Below are positions 30,069-34,116 of a stretch of 34,116 bases of DNA, one piece after another. The position numbers were made by a program, and so were the translations under genes. The notes under the pieces were generated by a model, which searched no databases, had not been told where the DNA came from, and saw only the letters and a program-made list of their open reading frames with translations. Position 1 is the first letter of the stretch. Every line of letters starts with the position of its first letter. Origin of the DNA: UBA4615 sp046046245 (GTDB lineage Bacteria; Pseudomonadota; Gammaproteobacteria; Burkholderiales; Burkholderiaceae_E); NCBI GenBank assembly GCA_046046245.1, contig JBJOKE010000027.1, forward strand, positions 1 to 34,116. The letters run 5' to 3'.

Positions 30069-30782
30069 TCAGCCGACCGGCGCCGCGTCGACCGCCCAGA
30101 GCGCGGTGCCCTTGCGCTCCTTGCCGATCCCGGCGAGCGCCGCATCGTGCATGGCCGCCTCCTCGTCGGTGGCGGCCAGCACGCGCAGTCCGCGCGGCGG
30201 CCAGTCGACCGCGGCCAGCCCGCCGCGCGACCCGCCGCCGTCGTCGAGCGCGATCTCGAAGCTGTCCTGGCCGCGGGTCATCGCGAGATAGACCTCGGCG
30301 AGCAGCTCAGAGTCGAGCAAGGCGCCGTGCAGCGTCCGGTGGGCGTTCGAGATCCCGTAGCGGTCGCACAGCGCGTCGAGCGAGTTGCGCTTGCCCGGAT
30401 GCAGCTCGCGCGCCATCAGCAGCGTGTCGACGACGCCGGCAACCCGCTCGCGGAAGCGCCCGAGACGCAGCCTGTCGAGTTCGGCATCGAGGAACGCGAG
30501 GTCGAAGGCCGCGTTGTGGATGAGCACCTCGGCGCCCTCGACGAACGCGAGCACCTCGTCCGCCACCTCGGCGAACCTCGGCTTGTCGCGCAGGTCGTCC
30601 CAGGTCATCCCGTGGACCTCGGTCGCGCCCTCGTCGACCTCGCGCTCGGGGTTCAGGTAGCGGTGCAGCGTACGGCCGGTCAGCCGTCGGTTGACGATCT
30701 CGAGGCAACCGATCTCGATGATCCGGTGCCCCTGGTCGGCCGCGAGGCCGGTGGTCTCCGTGTCGAGGATGACCTGTCGCAT
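30069..30782 (-). CDS. dnaQ: DNA polymerase III epsilon subunit (3'-5' proofreading exonuclease)
   Basis: This is a predicted 237-residue DEDDh exonuclease, the proofreading subunit of the replicative polymerase. Exo I DTETTG with Asp7 and Glu9; EVHGMTWDDL; Exo II HNAAFDLAFLD with Asp94; Exo III LHGALLDSELLAEVY with His152 and Asp157. The ~65-residue tail is where the alpha subunit binds. The start ATG shares one base with the stop of the upstream RND permease gene (TGATG), so translation is coupled to it. This is an odd place: dnaQ is more often beside rnhA. Confidence 0.94.
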   Translation of the reverse strand: MRQVILDTETTGLAADQGHRIIEIGCLEIVNRRLTGRTLHRYLNPEREVDEGATEVHGMTWDDLRDKPRFAEVADEVLAFVEGAEVLIHNAAFDLAFLDAELDRLRLGRFRERVAGVVDTLLMARELHPGKRNSLDALCDRYGISNAHRTLHGALLDSELLAEVYLAMTRGQDSFEIALDDGGGSRGGLAAVDWPPRGLRVLAATDEEAAMHDAALAGIGKERKGTALWAVDAAPVG

Positions 30783-33700
30783 CAGGACCCCGCGCTCGGC
30801 GTCGGCTGCGGGCCGGCGGAGGTCGGCGGCAGTCCGGCGGGCACGGCCGCCGACGAGGCGGACGACGTCGGCGCTGCGGCCGGCGCCGAGCCTGCACCCA
30901 GCGGCGTGCCCGATGCCGGCAGCCCGTCCCCGCGCCCATCGGCCTCGGCCTGCGCACGTCGGGCCGCATCGCCGCCGAAGCGCTTGCCCTTCGTCAGCAG
31001 CGTGTAGAACGTGGGGACGACGAACAGCGTGAGCACCGTGCCGAGCGTCATGCCGCCGACGATCACCATGCCGATCTGGATACGGCTCTCGGCGCCCGCA
31101 CCGGTCGACAGCGCGAGCGGGACCGCGCCGAGCACCATCGCGCCGGTGGTCATCAGGATCGGGCGCAGCCGCAGCGACGCGGCCTCGACGACGGCGTCGC
31201 GCATCGCCTTGCCCTCTTCGCGCAGCTGGTTGGCGAACTCCACGATCAGGATGCCGTGCTTGGTGATCAGGCCCACCAGCGTGATCAGACCGATCTGGCT
31301 GTAGACGTTGAGCGTCCCTCCCGTCCACTGCAGCAGCGCGAGCGCGCCGGTCATCGCCAGCGGCACGGTCAGCATGATCACCAGCGGATCGACGAAGCTC
31401 TCGAACTGCGCGGCGAGCACGAGGTAGATGAAGCCGAGCGCGAGCGCGAAGGTGAGGAACAGCTCCGAAGACGACTGCTTGAACTCGCGCGTCTGGCCGT
31501 TGTAGTCGATCGCGTAGCCGCCGGGCAGGTGCTTGCGCGCCGCCTGCTCGAGGTAGTCGACCGCCTCGCCGAGCGAGGTGCCGGGCGCGAGGTTCGCCGT
31601 GATCGTCACCGCGCGTCGTTGCGCGAAGTGGTTGAGCTCGCGCGGGCTCACCGTCTCCTTCCAGACCACCAGGCTGGAGAGCGGCACCATCGCCTCGTTG
31701 CGGCCGCGCACGAAGATCGACGCGATGTCCTGCGGCGAGCTGCGCGCCGCCGGATCGAGCTGCACGACCACGTCGTACTGCTCGCCGTTGCGCTTGAAGC
31801 GGGTGACCTGACGGCCGCCGAGCATCGTCTCGACCGCGCGACCGATCGCGTCGATCGGCACGCCGGCATCGGCGGCGCGCTCGCGGTCGATGGTGAGCCG
31901 CACCTCGGGCTTGTTCAGGCGCAGGTCACTGTCGACGCCCTGCAGACCCGACCAGCCCTGCAGGTCGCGCAGCAGCGGCTGCAGCGTGCGCGAGAGCTTG
32001 TCGTAGGGATCGCTGGTGAGCACCACGAAGTTGATCGGCCGCTCGCGCGGCGACTGGCCGAGCGACGGCGGCGCCACCGCGAACGCGAGCACGCCCGGGA
32101 TCGCGAGCAGCTTCGGCTGCAGCTCCTTGACGATGTCCTGCACGGTACGCGTGCGCTCGTCCCAGTCCTTCAGTCGCCAGAACGCGATGCCCTGCGCGAC
32201 CGTCGGGTTGCCGGCGATGACGAAGGCACGGTCGATCTCCGGAATCCCTCGGGCGATGGCCTCGAGCTGCCGCCCGTAGCGCTCGGTGTAGCCGATCGAG
32301 GCGCCGTCCGGCCCGTTGATGATGGAGACGATCGTGCCGCGGTCCTCGACCGGCGACAGCTCCTTCTTCATGCCGAGCCAAAGCCCGTAGCAGGCATAGG
32401 CGACGCCGACGTAGGCGAGCAGGACCAACCATCGGTTTCGAAGCGTGAACCTCAGCACCGCCGAGTAGCCGCGCGTGATGCCGCCCAGCGCCGCCTCGAT
32501 GCCCCGGCCGATGAACGTGCCCTTGCCGTGCGGCTTGAGCAGTCGGGAGCACATCATCGGCGACAGGGTGAGCGCGACGAATCCCGAGACGATCACGGCG
32601 CCGGCGAGGGTCAGCGCGAACTCGACGAACAGCCGCCCGATCCGCCCGGGCGTGAACGCGACCGGCACGTAGACCGCGGCCAGCGTCAGCGTCATCGCCA
32701 CCACCGCGAACCCCACCTCCTTCGTGCCCCTGAAGGCGGCGGCCATCGGCGTCATGCCGTCCTCGATGTGCCGGTGGATGTTCTCCAGCACCACGATCGC
32801 GTCGTCCACCACCAGGCCGATCGCCAGCACCAGCGCGAGCAGGGTCAGCGTGTTGATCGAGAACCCGCCGAAGTACATCAGCGCGAAGGTGGTGACCAGG
32901 CAGACCGGGATCGTCACCAGCGGGATCAGGCTGGCTCGCGCCGAATGCAGGAACAGGAAGATCACCAGCGCGACCAGGACCACCGCCTCCAGGATGGTCT
33001 TGTAGACGGACTGGATCGCGCGGTCGATGAAGACGGTGTTGTCGTTGGCGATCTGCACCGACAGCCCCGGCGGCAGGTCGCGCCGCAACGTCGGCAACTC
33101 GGCGCGCAGCGCCTCGGCGAGCGTGAGGGGGTTGGCGGTCGCCTGCTTGATGACGCCGACGGAGATCGCGTCGCGGCCGTTGAGGCGCACCACGGACCGC
33201 TCCTGCCGCGGCGCGAGCCCGACCTTCGCGACGTCGCGGACCTTGACCGGGAAGCCGTTGACCGTCTTGATCACGACCTCCTCGAACTCGGACGGCCGCT
33301 GCAGGTCGGTCTGCGAGACGACGGTGAACTCGCGCTGCACGCTCTCGATGCGGCCGGACGGGATCTCCACGTTCTGCCTGCGCAGCGCGTCCTCGACGTC
33401 GAGCGGCGTCAGCCGGTACGCGGCCAGCCGGTCCGGGTCGAGCCAGATGCGCATCGAGTAGGCGCGCTCGCCGAAGATCCGCACGTCCGCCGCGCCGGGC
33501 AGCGTCTGCAGCCGCGGCTTGACGTTGCGGTTCACGTAGTCGGAGACCTCCAGCGGGCTCATGGTCTCGCTGGAGAACGCGAGCCAGATGATCGGGTTCG
33601 CGTCGGCCTCGACCTTCGCGATCACCGGTTCGTCGGCGTCCTGCGGCAGCCGCTGGCGCACCCGCGCGACGCGGTCGCGGACGTCCGCGGCAGCCGAGTC

Positions 33701-34003
33701 GGCATCGCGCTCGAGGCGGAAGCGCACGGTGATCTGGCTCTGCTCGGGCCGCGAGATCGAGGTCAGCACGTCGACGCCCTCGATGCCCGCGATCGAATCC
33801 TCGAGCGGTTTCGTGACCTGGGACTCGATGATCTCGGACGACGCACCGAGGTAGCGGGTCTCGACGTTGACGACAGGCAGGTCGATCTTCGGGTATTCGC
33901 GGACGGACAGTCGCTGGTAGCTGACGACGCCGAGCAGCATCAGGATCAGCGACAGCACGGTCGCGAAGACCGGACGGCGGATGCAGACGTCGGAGAGGAC
34001 CAT
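30782..34003 (-). CDS. RND efflux permease (AcrB-like, HAE-1 family)
   Basis: This is a predicted 1073-residue inner-membrane proton-driven exporter. N-terminal MVLSDVCIRRPVFATVLSLI (first membrane segment); porter loop; TM4 with the proton-relay pair GLVVDDAIVVLENI near residues 400-401; a second half from about 520 with a repeat of the fold; and late GLITKHGILIVEFANQLREE holding the conserved Lys. The last ~55 residues are low-complexity Gly/Ala/Pro/Ser and not part of the family core. Start: ATG at 34003. It is encoded immediately downstream of what looks like the adaptor subunit gene, as in standard RND operons. Substrates cannot be told. Confidence 0.95.
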   Translation of the reverse strand: MVLSDVCIRRPVFATVLSLILMLLGVVSYQRLSVREYPKIDLPVVNVETRYLGASSEIIESQVTKPLEDSIAGIEGVDVLTSISRPEQSQITVRFRLERDADSAAADVRDRVARVRQRLPQDADEPVIAKVEADANPIIWLAFSSETMSPLEVSDYVNRNVKPRLQTLPGAADVRIFGERAYSMRIWLDPDRLAAYRLTPLDVEDALRRQNVEIPSGRIESVQREFTVVSQTDLQRPSEFEEVVIKTVNGFPVKVRDVAKVGLAPRQERSVVRLNGRDAISVGVIKQATANPLTLAEALRAELPTLRRDLPPGLSVQIANDNTVFIDRAIQSVYKTILEAVVLVALVIFLFLHSARASLIPLVTIPVCLVTTFALMYFGGFSINTLTLLALVLAIGLVVDDAIVVLENIHRHIEDGMTPMAAAFRGTKEVGFAVVAMTLTLAAVYVPVAFTPGRIGRLFVEFALTLAGAVIVSGFVALTLSPMMCSRLLKPHGKGTFIGRGIEAALGGITRGYSAVLRFTLRNRWLVLLAYVGVAYACYGLWLGMKKELSPVEDRGTIVSIINGPDGASIGYTERYGRQLEAIARGIPEIDRAFVIAGNPTVAQGIAFWRLKDWDERTRTVQDIVKELQPKLLAIPGVLAFAVAPPSLGQSPRERPINFVVLTSDPYDKLSRTLQPLLRDLQGWSGLQGVDSDLRLNKPEVRLTIDRERAADAGVPIDAIGRAVETMLGGRQVTRFKRNGEQYDVVVQLDPAARSSPQDIASIFVRGRNEAMVPLSSLVVWKETVSPRELNHFAQRRAVTITANLAPGTSLGEAVDYLEQAARKHLPGGYAIDYNGQTREFKQSSSELFLTFALALGFIYLVLAAQFESFVDPLVIMLTVPLAMTGALALLQWTGGTLNVYSQIGLITLVGLITKHGILIVEFANQLREEGKAMRDAVVEAASLRLRPILMTTGAMVLGAVPLALSTGAGAESRIQIGMVIVGGMTLGTVLTLFVVPTFYTLLTKGKRFGGDAARRAQAEADGRGDGLPASGTPLGAGSAPAAAPTSSASSAAVPAGLPPTSAGPQPTPSAGS

Positions 34004-34039
34004 CGGTGGGGGCTCCGGTGGACGGACGCGATGGGCGCG

Positions 34040-34116
34040 TCAGCGCGTGGCGGCAGGCGCGGGCGTGGCGGCGGCCGGGGGGGCGGCGGCCGGGGCGGCT
34101 GCGGCGGCGGGGGCGG
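34040..34116 (-). CDS. C-terminal end of probable RND periplasmic adaptor, partial
   Basis: Only the last 24 codons before a TGA at 34042-34040 are in the window: an Ala/Pro-rich tail ending ATPAPAATR. It lies 36 bases upstream of the RND permease start on the same strand. Membrane-fusion adaptors often end in such tails and precede the permease gene. The identification rests on position; the sequence itself is too short to be diagnostic. Confidence 0.5.
   Translation of the reverse strand, partial: APAAAAAPAAAPPAAATPAPAATR

Overview
The window is very GC-rich, densely packed chromosomal DNA from a betaproteobacterium, most likely of the order Burkholderiales. Pointers are a DUF2863 protein, the RhlE-type helicase with a long Gly/Pro/Arg tail, the DUF883/DUF1469/YqjK trio, a Sox sulfur-oxidation cluster, and many GTG starts and 4-base ATGA/GTGA overlaps. 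I see no tRNA, rRNA, CRISPR array, insertion sequence or phage integration signature. The DNA reads as ordinary chromosome with one decayed gene.

Layout. (1) 139-6159: an alpha/beta-hydrolase fused to a SnoaL-like domain, a large lipoprotein of unknown function, a convergent exported TolB-type propeller with a C-terminal F5/8C (discoidin) domain, and a 67-residue small protein. (2) 6165-9732: remnants of a frameshifted epimerase-like gene behind a TPR/GT41 (SPINDLY/OGT-like) glycosyltransferase, and a divergent YcgR-type PilZ protein. (3) 9846-10913: a yqjD-yqjE-yqjK-like membrane operon. (4) 15278-10930, minus strand: five consecutive genes for exported proteins with overlapping or short junctions (DUF4377/META lipoprotein, exported two-domain VOC protein, small Gly/Pro lipoprotein, DUF3300, DUF2950). 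(5) 15401-19098: a c-type cytochrome with no Met ligand, an RhlE-like helicase, pdxH and an unknown 199-residue protein. (6) 19180-26929: sulfur oxidation. A TlpA-like thioredoxin and a HbpS/GlcG-like protein diverge from fccAB (flavocytochrome c sulfide dehydrogenase), which converges on soxY-soxZ-soxA-soxX-soxB and a diheme c4-type cytochrome. (7) 27138-34116: an HDOD-GAF protein, a DUF2863 protein, dnaQ translationally coupled behind an RND efflux permease, and the last codons of a probable RND adaptor.

How it works together. SoxAX would couple thiosulfate to the SoxY C-terminal GGCGG cysteine on the SoxYZ carrier. SoxB would release sulfate. FccAB would oxidise sulfide to sulfur, and the c-type cytochromes would carry electrons to an oxidase. 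No soxCD lies in this window, so the route seen here is the truncated one. The promoter region of soxY carries a perfect 14-bp palindrome placed where a class II activator would bind.

The most attractive candidates for something undescribed are the five-gene envelope cluster (10930-15278), the Met-less cytochrome c (15401-15817) and the palindrome-controlled sox operon. All functions are read from motifs by eye; no database search was possible.
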